A DNA stretch of 64,000 bases, taken from NCBI RefSeq assembly GCF_000003855.2, contig NW_003101672.1, positions 1,258,134 through 1,322,133 of the forward strand. The letters run 5' to 3'. This document shows, piece after piece, positions 1 through 10,107 of this stretch (within the stretch, counting starts at the first letter, position 1; every line of letters starts with the position of its first letter). This stretch comes from Blastomyces gilchristii SLH14081. Taxonomy: Eukaryota; Ascomycota; Eurotiomycetes; Onygenales; Ajellomycetaceae. The notes beneath the pieces were generated by a model. That model was not told where the DNA came from, ran no database searches, and worked only from the letters and a program-made list of their open reading frames with translations. Made by a program: the position numbers and the translations under genes.

Positions 1-1484
1 CGAGGCTTGTACGGGGCACGGAAAAGGTTGAGTTCTCGGGGCAGTTAACCGCGACAGAACCATAGGAAACTCGCTCAGATGTCAGGGTCCATTGAAACGG
101 CTCATTTCCAACGCGACATGCGCCATAAAGATCGTCGGAGCATTTTGTGGGGAACCAACGTCCCTTGAAAGAAACGTCGGCCCGAGCACATCGGAGATCA
201 GATAAAAATACATCTGAAGGAGAGTAATCTGGATTCGGTTCGCCCTGTGCCCAGGCCCATGACGAAGCTTGCGAAGCGTTTTCATAAGGTCTGAAATCCT
301 CGTTCGCGGTCACATTGGAGAGTGTCGCATTTACTATTGGTGAGATGCCACAGGCGATCAAGTCACCCCACAATAAATGTAGAGGGTGTAAATCATATCG
401 TTCATCGATGGTTGATTCGGGCCATGAAGCGCTCAGAGCGACGTTCGTTGATTGAGGGTCGAATAGGCACCCTGATTTGATTATAGTGCCACTACTCGCA
501 TCGCTACTATTAGATATGTCAATTTTTTGGGATGCTGCAAGCGAGGCCCTTGGGAAAATAAGATTGCGATCGCTGTTGAAATCATAGTTCGCCATCTGAG
601 GATCGATAGTGCCCCAGCCAACCAGAAATCGTTTTAGATGCCACCTTTCCACATAGCTTTCGCATGGCCAGCCATCAGGAGTGCTATGGGTACCTTTCGA
701 GTCTCTGCGCGTCGTGAAATATTCTGATATGGGATGGGCAAGCCTAGGAACAGAGTACCACGACCGGTTCAGGTTTGTTCTCTCTTCGTTAAGTTGCTTG
801 GGAGTGTACATGTGCTGGCCTAAATGTTCATTAAAACGAGACCCAAGAAGATCCCGACCAGAAGGAAGTTTTTCAAGAGCATCTACACTACTAGGCTCGT
901 CAGAGGAGCCTAGAGACACGGCAGAATGTACATTAAGCAGAATATATAACATATGAGCATTGAGGGTATCGTCAGTGGCGGAAAAGTAATTTTTCAGCAC
1001 ACTGAGAAATACGGAGATATCAAGACTCTCGGAGCACGAGTACGATCCAGGATCAGTGAGAGCTGAGGCGGTTTGGGCAGGCGAGGGACCAGGACCAGAC
1101 ACAGGACGAGTCGGGACAGGGGAATTGGCTGCAACAGGACAAAAAGTCCACCGGCGGTGGTCCCCAGACCAATATAGATCGACATGGAAACGACGATAGT
1201 CAAGTGCCAAAAGGTTCGAAATGCATTTCACCATATCCTGCTCCCCATATCTACCATTGCGCAAACAAGCAGAGGTCACGTAGACGCCTGGATGGGCAAC
1301 ATGATTGATGGGGATTTGCGACGAGACATCACGCTGGGACTGTGGTATATTTGTTAGCTGGGAAAGGGTTCTCATAAACACAACAAATCCCTGTACCAAG
1401 TGAATCTTACCAGCTGCACAACTGTCCATGGAGCGGCCAGAAGAGCGCTGTTGTCAGGCGTGTAATTGGCTGGTTTGGACATGT
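1..1484 (-). CDS. MTC6: MTC6-like membrane protein (maintenance of telomere capping 6), partial
   Basis: One minus-strand frame stays open from about 1357 to the window edge, so the C-terminus, including the transmembrane part expected for the family, lies outside. The N-terminal block has SQRDVSSQIPINHV and PGVYVTSACL, followed by DLYWSGDHRRWTFCPV. Near the edge is a cysteine-rich lectin-like block with SSWAWAQGEP, DLRCARADVSFKGRW and ACRVGNEPFQW. This order matches fungal MTC6, genetically linked to telomere capping in yeast; its biochemical role is unknown. The proposed start is ATG at 1484 (MSKPANYTPD), with a 53-nt intron at 1358-1410 joining WTVVQL to LTNIPQSQ. The alternative is ATG at 1375 without an intron. 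Several NxS/T sites suit a luminal domain. It is divergent from SEC62. The family call is firm from the motifs; exon 1 is less certain. Confidence 0.82.
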
Positions 1485-2004
1485 CGTGAACGAATGTTCT
1501 CAGGGCCTCAACTCAACTGGTATAGTGGCGAAGGATCCTGAGCATCCTGAAGGAATGAAAACGGGCTCCCAAATGGCCGTAAGTTGCCTGGTACACGCCG
1601 CATAAAGGCGGCCGTACGTTCTCTATCCTGAAAATCGAGGAATTGCCAGCATGATTATTGCGCCGACGTTTGGCGTCAGTAGAAAATAGCCCGAACTAGC
1701 CGCACACTTCATTGCAATCTACACAGTGGAGTGGGTAAACCGATGACATAAGAAGCGTTTATTAGTTACCAGTTAGTTAGGTTTGAGAAACCCCTAGATC
1801 TAAGCGCGCTAGACGCTTCCGTAACTATCACATGACTCAGTCTCTGATCTGGCCACTTCAACTCCGACAGTTTGGATATAAATTTATTTACCCTGGAAGT
1901 GATCCTCCACAACAAATCAACTACTTCAACCACCACAACAAATGAAATAACCTATCTAGCCTTTACTCCTTTCCGCTGCTTATCATATAATTATCTCCTA
2001 CACA
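1485..2004. promoter_or_regulatory. Divergent promoter region MTC6 / SEC62
   Basis: These 520 bases separate two divergent starts. They hold an AP-1/Gcn4-like TGACTCA at 1833-1839 and an ACAA/CCACAA-rich leader before SEC62. No convincing gene is seen. Regulation by any named factor is inference only. Confidence 0.5.
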
Positions 2005-3337
2005 ATGGCGGCTCCTGGTCAGCCAACCCCCCAGCAAATTGCTGCCATGCAACAGCACCTTGCAACCGAAGCTGCAAAGCGAGGAATGACCCCAGAGGAA
2101 TTTAGCAATATGCAACGACAACAGCTTGCCGCAGACGCTGCGAAACAGGGTCTTACACCGGAGCAATACATAGCCCAGTTGAAAGCCAGGGCTATTCAAC
2201 AACATCAACAGCAACAGCAACAACAGCAGCAAGCCAAACATGCGCATGAACACGGAGGACAACACCCGCAACACGTCCCTATGAATTCCAACGCACCACC
2301 TGACCCCCGCGCGATTGCAGTCGCCCAATTTCTCAAATCGCAGGATTTGAAACCGAGAACTTGCATTTTGGATGGGCGCAGAAGAGAGCTGTTCAAAGGT
2401 CTGCTATTATTTTCTGGACGTCAAATTAGGCTTATTACGGAAAGCTAATGTAAAATGTTAAAAAAACTTTCCAGTCAAGCGAGCTATACGAGCTATACAG
2501 TCGCCCGCATACACCAAAGCCCAAGCGAAACCCAAGTCTCTCCTTCCTCCCGTGACCGATTGGGCTTCCGCCGAAAACGCCTTCAAGCTCCTCCCACTCT
2601 CCCTCCTTGCCCTACGAGTATCTAAGATTGACCCCCATGCCGGACATAACCACGCGAAACCAAAGAGTCGCGTGAAGGGCCTTTGGACCGTAAAGGTCGA
2701 GCAGCACCAGGAGACAGATCCCATGATGCATTATGTATGGCTATACGAGGGCCCGCAGTGGAAGCAAAAGGCAATGGCTGCAGGTGTCTTGGTCGCAATC
2801 ATGGCAGTTGTGATGTTCCCGCTGTGGCCTATTATGTTGAGACAGGGTGTTTGGTACCTGAGTGTCGGCGTCATGGGCTTGCTGGGCCTATTTTTCGCCA
2901 TGTCGATATTCCGGCTCATCTTATTCTGCGTTACGTACTTTGCTGTTCCACCGGGCCTGTGGCTGTACCCCAATCTGTTTGAAGATGTGGGATTCTTTGA
3001 TAGCTTCAGACCTGTCTGGGGTTGGCAAGAGGTACGTCTCTTTCTTTTTTGGTTATCAATCAGGTCATCCCCTCCCTTTTACCCAAGATATTTACTAACT
3101 TGAAAATTTGCCTAGACCAAGAAAAAGAAGAAGTCCAAAAAGACCGACACAGGCACAGGCACAGGCACAGGGACTGCTTCATCCTCCGGCTCAAAACCGG
3201 TCAGCTCCGTAAAAGCTCCTCCCTCCGGCGGCAAAGGCGGTTCCTCGTCGGGAGTAGCATCGGGTTCATCCGCTGCGGCCGGCCAAGCCATAAAGCGAGA
3301 TCTTACCCCTCGCGTAGAAGAGGCGGATGACGAATGA
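2005..3337 (+). CDS. SEC62: Sec62, ER post-translational protein translocation subunit
   Basis: Three exons (2005-2398, 2475-3031, 3116-3337) encode 390 residues. Both introns are GT-AG and the frame is kept (FK|VKRAIRAIQSPAY, then GWQE|TKKKKKSKK). Sec62 joins the Sec63 complex at the ER membrane and helps the Sec61 channel take up finished polypeptides. The N-terminus has a glutamine run (about residues 69-80). A cytosolic domain with RTCILDGRRRELFKVKRA follows. Two hydrophobic segments (about 230-253 and 258-290) are followed by the family signature PPGLWLYPNLFEDVGFFDSF. The C-terminus is lysine-rich and then Gly/Ser/Thr-rich, with a short TG repeat from a CACAGG hexamer. Length and order match fungal Sec62. 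It is divergent from MTC6 and convergent with the PH-domain gene. ATG 2005 is the first ATG giving the conserved frame. Confidence 0.93.
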
Positions 3338-4242
3338 TTTCTAATAAATTTTTGCTTTTCTTTACTTCATATCTCATACCTCGTGTGCCCCCATTTTCTA
3401 ATTGCAGCTTTCCTCCGTTATTCATGGCTTTCCGGCTACGCTTGTTTTACTATTCCTTGATTTCTTCTTATTTATCTTTCCTAGTTTTCTCCCCTTGGGC
3501 CGCTCCTGATCGCACCATCAACTCATATCTTTTTACTGAAATAAAAGGGCATTTTGAAAATAAAAATTAAATCTTTATGGAGTTCCATTTCCAGCAAATA
3601 ATCGGAGTTCTTTTCTACTTTTGAATTGTAACGTAAACGATGCCAAGCCATGCTGGGCACAAACAGGTCCACTTTGTCCTAAGCACGCCGTTCGTTAAAT
3701 AAATAATAATAATATAAGGCTGCGCAACATGGTCGTCTCCAACCCGGCCCTACGTATATGAAGATCTACACTCCATGTTAAACACAGATTATCTCAACTA
3801 AACCCTCTGCTCTCCTTGAGTAGGTGATAAAGATTTCTCGGAAAGCAGATAACCAGATCCCTCGCATAGATCATTTGGCCTAAACTAGGTAAACTGCACT
3901 TGTGTTGTACGTGTACATACATGTACAACTAGCACAGGTGGGCGGGAAAACCAGATGGCGGACAGAGGTCAAAGGGAAGAGAGAGGATATAAAATGTATT
4001 ATCAATGAGTATATTGTGCTGACTTGGCGACTTTATATATATAGATATATCGTAGTGAAAAGATAACGCAGAGAAGAGGGGGCGAAAACAAATGGCATGC
4101 GTCAGAGTGAAGTTCGTAAAAAGTTAGACAGAGTGGATATATGTGGAAATATATATATATATAACAAGGCAAAAAAAAGTAAAAAAGTAAAAAACATAAA
4201 AAACATAAACGTGTAATGGTGTAATCGGGGTTATTCTTGTAC

Positions 4243-4269
4243 TGTACATGTACATGTACATGTACATGC
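4243..4269. repeat. TGTACA hexamer microsatellite
   Basis: About four copies of the self-complementary hexamer TGTACA/ATGTAC lie in the 3' flank of SEC62. Shorter runs occur near 3909-3926, 10596-10606 and 29040-29060. Confidence 0.85.
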
Positions 4270-4449
4270 ATGGCGAAACAGAGAAGAGAAAAGAAGATCT
4301 CACTTTAGTATATACCCATCCAATAATATCCGATAGACAATAATACCCAATGACATGAAGCGGAGAAGGGGGTAGTGGAATAGATAAGTGGAACATGGAG
4401 TCATGAATTAGGGAACGAAAAAAAAGAGGGCGCTGGGGGATTCCAACGT

Positions 4450-4450
<1 letters not shown>

Positions 4451-4495
<45 letters not shown>
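4451..4495. repeat. Poly(A) tract, 45 bases
   Basis: A run of 45 A on the plus strand lies 50 bases past the stop of the minus-strand PH-domain gene. On that gene's coding strand it is poly(T), so it is not its poly(A) tail. It is one of several 30-45 base homopolymers here. Confidence 0.9.
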
Positions 4496-4497
<2 letters not shown>

Positions 4498-4546
4498 AAG
4501 AAATGCAAGAACAGTATGACCAGGGCGTGTGTCCATCGCCATCTAG

Positions 4547-7210
4547 TTAAAAAGCATTCACCATACTATACTCCTTAGCCGTCATTCCACTCAACCGCGG
4601 CGAATTCTCAACGTCCCTCAGATCAACCGGCGTAATCACCGTATGCGTACTTCTTGGCCCATCCGGCCCGTTCCTGGACCGCAGTCTACCGGATTCATCA
4701 TGCGTTGGCCCCAAGGCTAGTTGCTGTTGATGGCCATGCCATGCAGGTCTGAACTGAGAGGCAACTCTGGGGGGTACCTTTGGCAGCGGGAAATCCGGCG
4801 GAGGTGCAACGGGCGCCCCAAGAGATAAGTGCGATGTGCTCTTTTGCAGAGAACCCCGGTCGGGATCTGGCAGGTGGTGATTATTGTTAGGCGGGGAAGT
4901 ATCTCTTATTATCTCCGGGTGAGGTAGGCTAGTTCGGTTTCGTCGATAAGAAGTTCGGCCATCTGGGGATGGGAAGCCCGTGCGGGTGGTGGTGGCGTGT
5001 AGTGGGTGCGTTGCCTCTGCACGGCGGCGAGCTTCAGATCCAATTTGCATGCTCATTGGTCGGCGTAATTGTCGTGCTTCTTCGTGGCCTTTTTCAGGTG
5101 CGTCGTCAACTTGCTTGTACGTTCGGTGGGGATTGCGATGTGATAGCGTATCGCTTTTACATCCCTCTTCACTGCTCTCATTTGTTACGGGTGAGAGTTG
5201 TGGGCGATAGTCCGATGATACACTGTAAGCGGCACGAGTCGACTCGAAAGATGAATACCGCCTTGTTTTTCTCTCTCTTGGTTTTGGCAACGCAGAGGCG
5301 CGCGAAGGGGTTTCTGGGTCGAAAATAAAAGGAACCGACAGCTGGGTATGATCTGGTCCTTTAAACGCCTTCTTCGATTCTGGTTGGCCATTTGGTAATT
5401 GAGGAGGTGCCGCAGAGTCATCCAGGCCAGAAAGGCGATTCCAGGTGTTTGGAATGATTATGCGCGGCGAGGGAGGTGATGTTTGGTAGAATTTCCGCGA
5501 CGATGGAGGAGGGCCAGAATGCGTTGATGTGAATCTTTTGCTGAGCACTGGCACGCTGAAGTTGGGAGGAGAGGTACTTCTGGAGATCAGTGGGCCAACA
5601 GTTGATGTTGGACGCGATCCACCTGGTGTGTCCGTACCACTTCCTTCTGACTGCTTTGAGGAATAAGCATGGATTGACATGTGCGTGCTGCTGGAGTCCG
5701 CGACTGTACTCCTAACGCTCGATGGGGATTCGGCACAGGGAGTCATAGACGCAACGCCTTTTTGTCTGGCCGGAGATAAACCAGGAGAGGAGCCCCTGGA
5801 GCTTGGTATAGTCCTCGTCCCGATTGAAACATACGATAATCTTGACCCCTCTCGTAATCGATCGAGATCTGTAACCGTACCAGTAGTCGAAAGTGAAGGA
5901 GCTTCGACTGATTGTGGGCGAATTGACCGTCTGTTTGTAGATCTCAGTGACGCCTCATCAGCAGGTCTGTTCCCTTTTGGCTTCTGCTCTTCCTTGCCAT
6001 TCGGTGATGAACCCACTGGAGAGGGTTCCGTACATCCCGGATTTGCCAAGTTCATAGGGACGGATTGCGTTTTGTCAGGTATTATAGATTGTCGAATGAA
6101 CCGCTTTTGGGATTGTTCAGAATCCTGAGACGTTTCCTTCAGTGGTGTTTCGGGTGTGTATTCTTTCCCCCCTAGAGCTTCGATTTCCCGCCTCACAGCT
6201 GTAAGCCAAGATGTCATTTCGGCGGGGTCATTGCAAACCAAGAGTAAAGTCTTCGTCTGTCTTCGGGAATCTGCAAATCCAAACCGGGAGAGGAAGGTCT
6301 TTTTGGTATCCAAGGCCACTGTTCCATCCTCTTCAAGTGTTTGAGATATTTGTAGCACCCAATGCCTGCCGGGAATAGCGTCACTCGCAAACGCCACCGA
6401 GTTTTGACCCAGTTCCATCATTTTCTCAGGTAGGCGATCGAAGCTTCCGTCGCCGGAGTATTGTAAAAGATAGCCGCTCGTGACCAGAATGAAAATTTTC
6501 TGCGTCCATTCGGGCTTGTTGGAGCCTGAAGCCTTGCGCGAATGTTTCTTGTCCTTTTCATCTTTTCGCCTCTTGGCCGCCCTGGAGGAAGCCCTGTCGT
6601 CATCAGCGTCAACATCTGAAAAGTCGTCCTTCTCACTACTGTTTCTTCGATGACCCTTCATCCGTAAAAGGGATACTGTGGAAAGTGTTGGGGCAGGAAG
6701 TGTGCCTTGTTTGATTGCCTGCGGGTACGCTTGGAAGAGAGGTGGCGGGTCCCAAACCGTGATTGCTCTTTGAAGTTTTTGCCCTTTCTCCTTTGAAGAC
6801 TTGGAAGTCTTTGAAGGATTGCTAGATCCTGTTTTCCCCGTTAAAGGAGAAGATGTTGCGACTGAGGATTTAGGTGTCATAGGAGTTGTCGAAGGGCTAT
6901 TGGGTGACGATATGGTATCCGGTATGATGCTCGCGGCTGTCACCTTCTGTGACTCTGAGATGGCAGGGAGGGTATGTTCATGATTGGAACGGCGATTCGT
7001 TTTATTGCGCGAAAACAAATTTTTCAAAGATGATTTTGAACTTTGCGGTTTGAGAGGAGCTCGCTCTGGGGCGGGTTCTTGCGCAGGTTCATCATTCGGG
7101 CGAGGGGGCCGCTGCGGGCGAGTGTTAGGGTTATTGATATTCGTCTGAATTGGACGGATTTTCAGACCCCTTCTTGAACCAAGCACGGAGTGGCCACTGG
7201 GAGAATCCAT
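4547..7210 (-). CDS. PH-domain protein, otherwise disordered (887 aa)
   Basis: One uninterrupted exon of 887 codons starts at MDSPSGHSVLG. A pleckstrin-homology domain is seen at about residues 233-350: it begins WTQKIFILVTSGYLLQYSG, continues through GRHWVLQIS and DSRRQTKTLLLVCNDPAEM, and ends with the helix TSWLTAVRREIEALGG holding the expected tryptophan. PH domains usually bind phosphoinositides or proteins at membranes, so a cortical or signalling adaptor role is inferred. The flanks are low complexity: proline- and basic-rich N-terminally (SSKSSLKNLFSRNKT) and Ser/Thr/Pro-rich over the last 500 residues, with many RxxS sites suggesting phosphorylation. I recognise a conserved filamentous-fungal PH protein but no named gene. 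It is convergent with SEC62. Confidence 0.82.
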   Translation of the reverse strand: MDSPSGHSVLGSRRGLKIRPIQTNINNPNTRPQRPPRPNDEPAQEPAPERAPLKPQSSKSSLKNLFSRNKTNRRSNHEHTLPAISESQKVTAASIIPDTISSPNSPSTTPMTPKSSVATSSPLTGKTGSSNPSKTSKSSKEKGQKLQRAITVWDPPPLFQAYPQAIKQGTLPAPTLSTVSLLRMKGHRRNSSEKDDFSDVDADDDRASSRAAKRRKDEKDKKHSRKASGSNKPEWTQKIFILVTSGYLLQYSGDGSFDRLPEKMMELGQNSVAFASDAIPGRHWVLQISQTLEEDGTVALDTKKTFLSRFGFADSRRQTKTLLLVCNDPAEMTSWLTAVRREIEALGGKEYTPETPLKETSQDSEQSQKRFIRQSIIPDKTQSVPMNLANPGCTEPSPVGSSPNGKEEQKPKGNRPADEASLRSTNRRSIRPQSVEAPSLSTTGTVTDLDRLREGSRLSYVSIGTRTIPSSRGSSPGLSPARQKGVASMTPCAESPSSVRSTVADSSSTHMSIHAYSSKQSEGSGTDTPGGSRPTSTVGPLISRSTSPPNFSVPVLSKRFTSTHSGPPPSSRKFYQTSPPSPRIIIPNTWNRLSGLDDSAAPPQLPNGQPESKKAFKGPDHTQLSVPFIFDPETPSRASALPKPRERKTRRYSSFESTRAAYSVSSDYRPQLSPVTNESSEEGCKSDTLSHRNPHRTYKQVDDAPEKGHEEARQLRRPMSMQIGSEARRRAEATHPLHATTTRTGFPSPDGRTSYRRNRTSLPHPEIIRDTSPPNNNHHLPDPDRGSLQKSTSHLSLGAPVAPPPDFPLPKVPPRVASQFRPAWHGHQQQLALGPTHDESGRLRSRNGPDGPRSTHTVITPVDLRDVENSPRLSGMTAKEYSMVNAF

Positions 7211-8553
7211 TTCTCTATGGCTACCCCAGCTGTCAGGGGCTGTATGCGAGGTTTAATTACGAGTTAACCCCAAGACACCAACCATCTCGTTGTGCAAACT
7301 GGTAGCTAAATTAACTGTGCCGTGGAGACAGAAGATCACTCTCCTTGTCCTTAAACACGGTAGCCCAGGGTAAGGAGAAAGATCGCGGTGGGTAGTGTCG
7401 AGGTAGAAACGATCTGTGCTTTGAACTTTGTTGCGTTCTCCAGTTGCTTGCGCTCGAATACCAACAATCGCGTCCATCAAGAGGTCAAATAGACTCATTC
7501 AAAAATCTTATCGTCAAGCCAATGCTTCTCTTAACCAACATTCCATTCGCGGTGGTGTAGGAATCAGCGGAAACGGGTCAGCACGGCGCGCAAATAACGA
7601 AAGGGGGGTTCAGCTTGGTTCAACGAGCTGCGAGGCAAGGGAGGGGAGGGCTGATTTGAAAAGAAAGTTCTTCACAGCGGAATCGACAGGACTGTATTTT
7701 GTGAATAGTACACAGTAATAGCGAATGCATTAGGCATTAAGATCCCTGGCACTGTTCAATTGACCTAGTAAATCGAGCTACCTGGGTGAATTTAGCCGTT
7801 AGTTGGAGGACGACAGGAAACGAGTCCGAGCTCATGGCTCCATACGTGCGGGTCGGATCGAGGTTCCCAGGGCATTCAGGCTGCGACGAGCTATGAGAGT
7901 ATATTTAAGGACGAGGGATAACTTATAAGGCGCAGATTCAGCTGGCTGGACCCAAGAACAAGAGGATAGAGGAAGAAGAAGCAGCAGTAATTGATGAGAG
8001 GGAGGATTACATTAATTATTATTTACTGGGGGGGGTTGGCTGATGAAGTTTCGGATGGACAGGGAATCGGGCGGTACTGTAACTTACCGCTAACCCGCCA
8101 AAGACCAGCCCTGTCTTACCCATTTATTACCCCTTTACCCTCCGAAAATCTGTAATAATAATAATACACTGGACGACGCACGCTGGAGAGTGCTGTTATT
8201 ATTATTACACCGTACGATCTTCTGGTGTGACTCGTGGTATTCAATACCGGCGCATTTGAGTCCACCATCCACCCAAACCAACCAGGCATTTGGACGAGAT
8301 TGCAGTTCCAGCGCTGACAGACAGGAGTTTGTAGGACAAAGGCAGAGTTCCTGCATAAGCTGCCGATGATCCAACCTTGCAGCCTTGCAGATAATACACA
8401 GCAACATGCAGAACGTTCACATGAGACCAGCGGGACGATGGATACATCATTACTTTACAGTAACTACATTCTTCTATACTCCGTACAGCAACTAGCACGC
8501 ACGGCCAACTATGCATATCTCCGCAGACTCCCAGAGAATAGTGGTTAAAGTTA

Positions 8554-8608
8554 TACTCCGTACGGACCATATACCATACCTATGGGATCCGGATCCCAAT
8601 ACGGAGTA
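8554..8608. repeat. 55-bp inverted repeat with central palindrome
   Basis: TACTCCGTA (8554-8562) and its reverse complement TACGGAGTA (8600-8608) enclose 37 bases that contain the perfect 14-bp palindrome GGGATCCGGATCCC (8584-8597). It could form a hairpin and looks like a tiny MITE-type unit or a protein-binding site. No target-site duplication is evident. Confidence 0.6.
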
Positions 8609-8903
8609 CAGCAGCAGCCCTTGTTTTTAGAACAAGAAAGCTTTGACAACCTCTGAACTATTGAATTGAGTCTTGTGGGGCGCAGTAGCGTAGGGGAGCC
8701 CCGGGAACTTTCCGGGCGGACGAAGCCCAATCTGGCGAGGCTACCGGGGCCCGGAGTCCCCCCAAGCTGACGCCAGCCCCCCGGGAAGTGCACCGCCAAC
8801 CCCAGCAAGGTCTAGGCTTGAGGTGCCCTAAAAGTGAGCCGGGCCTGGTGGCCTGCTGCTAATTATCACAATTTATCAGTGACTCGATCCCGGAAGTGTT
8901 TAG

Positions 8904-8958
8904 GGCGGTGATCACCGCCACGATGGCCGCCAAGCTCAAGCTTGCAACCAACGGCGGC
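8904..8958. repeat. Palindrome and GCCGCC/GGCGGC stem
   Basis: A perfect 16-bp palindrome GGCGGTGATCACCGCC occupies 8904-8919. It is followed by GCCGCC (8926-8931) pairing with GGCGGC (8953-8958) around an AAGCTCAAGCTTG loop. The preceding 200 bases are also GC-rich, with CCCCGGG and GGGGCCCGG boxes. The role is unknown. Confidence 0.6.
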
Positions 8959-9435
8959 TTCATGCTACGCAAGAGTGCACCTGCAGCAAAAGTCGTTGCT
9001 GCAAACTATTGAAAAATGCTAACTGTAGAAAAGGACTTATGAATCCTGGTATTTTGATGCCCTCCACGAACGGTGTTGGGGAGCGATATCAAGCCAAAAA
9101 AATTTCAGCCACATGTATGGAAGGTCGCCCTCCGTTATATTGAATGACAGACACATTTTTCCCCTTTCTAACCAGGTCTACTCCGCACTCTAGCCCCTCC
9201 ATTCGTTTCGGCCTCAAAATGAGAGGGGTCAAACAAAACTCCTCCCTCCCCCTGTCCTCAGCATTTGGCAACGAAGGAATCCTGCTCCGTGACTCGACCC
9301 TCAGCTTCACATATAACATCCGTGAAGTGTCTCAACTCCGTTTCAAACGTGGGACGAGTACAGAGTATACGCTGTAATAATCCGCAGAATTCGACAACCC
9401 TGAACTCGATTGTTAGCGCCTTTGTTGCTATTGCG

Positions 9436-9436
<1 letters not shown>

Positions 9437-9471
<35 letters not shown>
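9437..9471. repeat. Poly(T) tract, 35 bases
   Basis: A homopolymer run inside the gene-poor region, with no recognisable retroposon body on either side. Confidence 0.9.
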
Positions 9472-9473
<2 letters not shown>

Positions 9474-9798
9474 CCTGAGGGTAACTAGCTGGAGCCCTGC
9501 CATCTAGCGCATCCAAACACCTCGAGATTCAATTTGTAAGAAGAGGATTCAGATTAAAGATTCAAAAGATCTCAACGTTCAGCAAGATTTATGCCCTGTA
9601 AGTACACATCCAATGCAAAAATTCAGAAGAAAAAAGTTAAACAAGTCCAATGAAGCAGAATATTAACTAATAAAACGAGTGCGGCCGTGTGGTGATTTGG
9701 CAGATGGCACAATGTCCAGTAAGAAACAGAAGATAGGCTTCTCTCGCCATTCGAAACATTCCCTTTTTTATCAGGAAATAGCCTCAATCCAGATATCC

Positions 9799-10107
9799 CT
9801 AGCGAAGAAGCGGAACTGTGCCTTGTAAGAGCTGAGAAAGCTCAGGCAACAACATTGCGCTTCTTGAAGCGCTTATGGAAGTCCAGGCCTCTAGTGCTAT
9901 TGATGCCCACGCTCCGCGCGAGAGGGACTGTTTTCGCCGCTCCACCATTGACATGGCCGATATCGTATCCCTTGAAAGCCGTGCATCCCATCCCTGAATA
10001 ATGTCCTGGAACCACTTGATGCTCAGATCGCTATCCAAGATTTGATTACCCTCGGAAAATGACATGATGCTATAAGATCCTCTTTCGGGAGTCTTAAACT
10101 CGAACAT
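9799..10107 (-). CDS. Uncharacterised 102-codon open frame (possible exon or remnant)
   Basis: ATG at 10107 opens MFEFKTPERGSYSIMS and runs to TVPLLR. Composition is protein-like (SIKWFQDIIQGWDARL, ERRKQSLSRGAWASI) rather than repetitive. The frame continues upstream to a possible acceptor TAG just before KTEDTVHEM, so this may be the last exon of a larger gene or a remnant. I recognise no domain and found no convincing upstream exon. Chance cannot be excluded. Confidence 0.22.
   Translation of the reverse strand: MFEFKTPERGSYSIMSFSEGNQILDSDLSIKWFQDIIQGWDARLSRDTISAMSMVERRKQSLSRGAWASIALEAWTSISASRSAMLLPELSQLLQGTVPLLR

Larger units (their letters stand above)
3338..4546. other. Convergent intergenic region with simple repeats
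   Basis: This is 1.2 kb between two gene 3' ends. It is AT-rich, with a TGTACA array and a 45-base poly(A) tract listed separately. The short open frames contain low-complexity Tyr/Ile/His codons and do not look like genes. Confidence 0.6.

Noticed and set aside
1963..2396. Long minus-strand frames opposite SEC62 (Leu- and Cys-rich)
   Set aside because: They are translations of the CAG/CAA glutamine repeat in reverse. The plus strand carries the conserved Sec62 protein.
4969..6128. Plus-strand frames of 70-150 codons inside the PH-domain gene
   Set aside because: Shadows of the 887-codon minus gene; no motifs.
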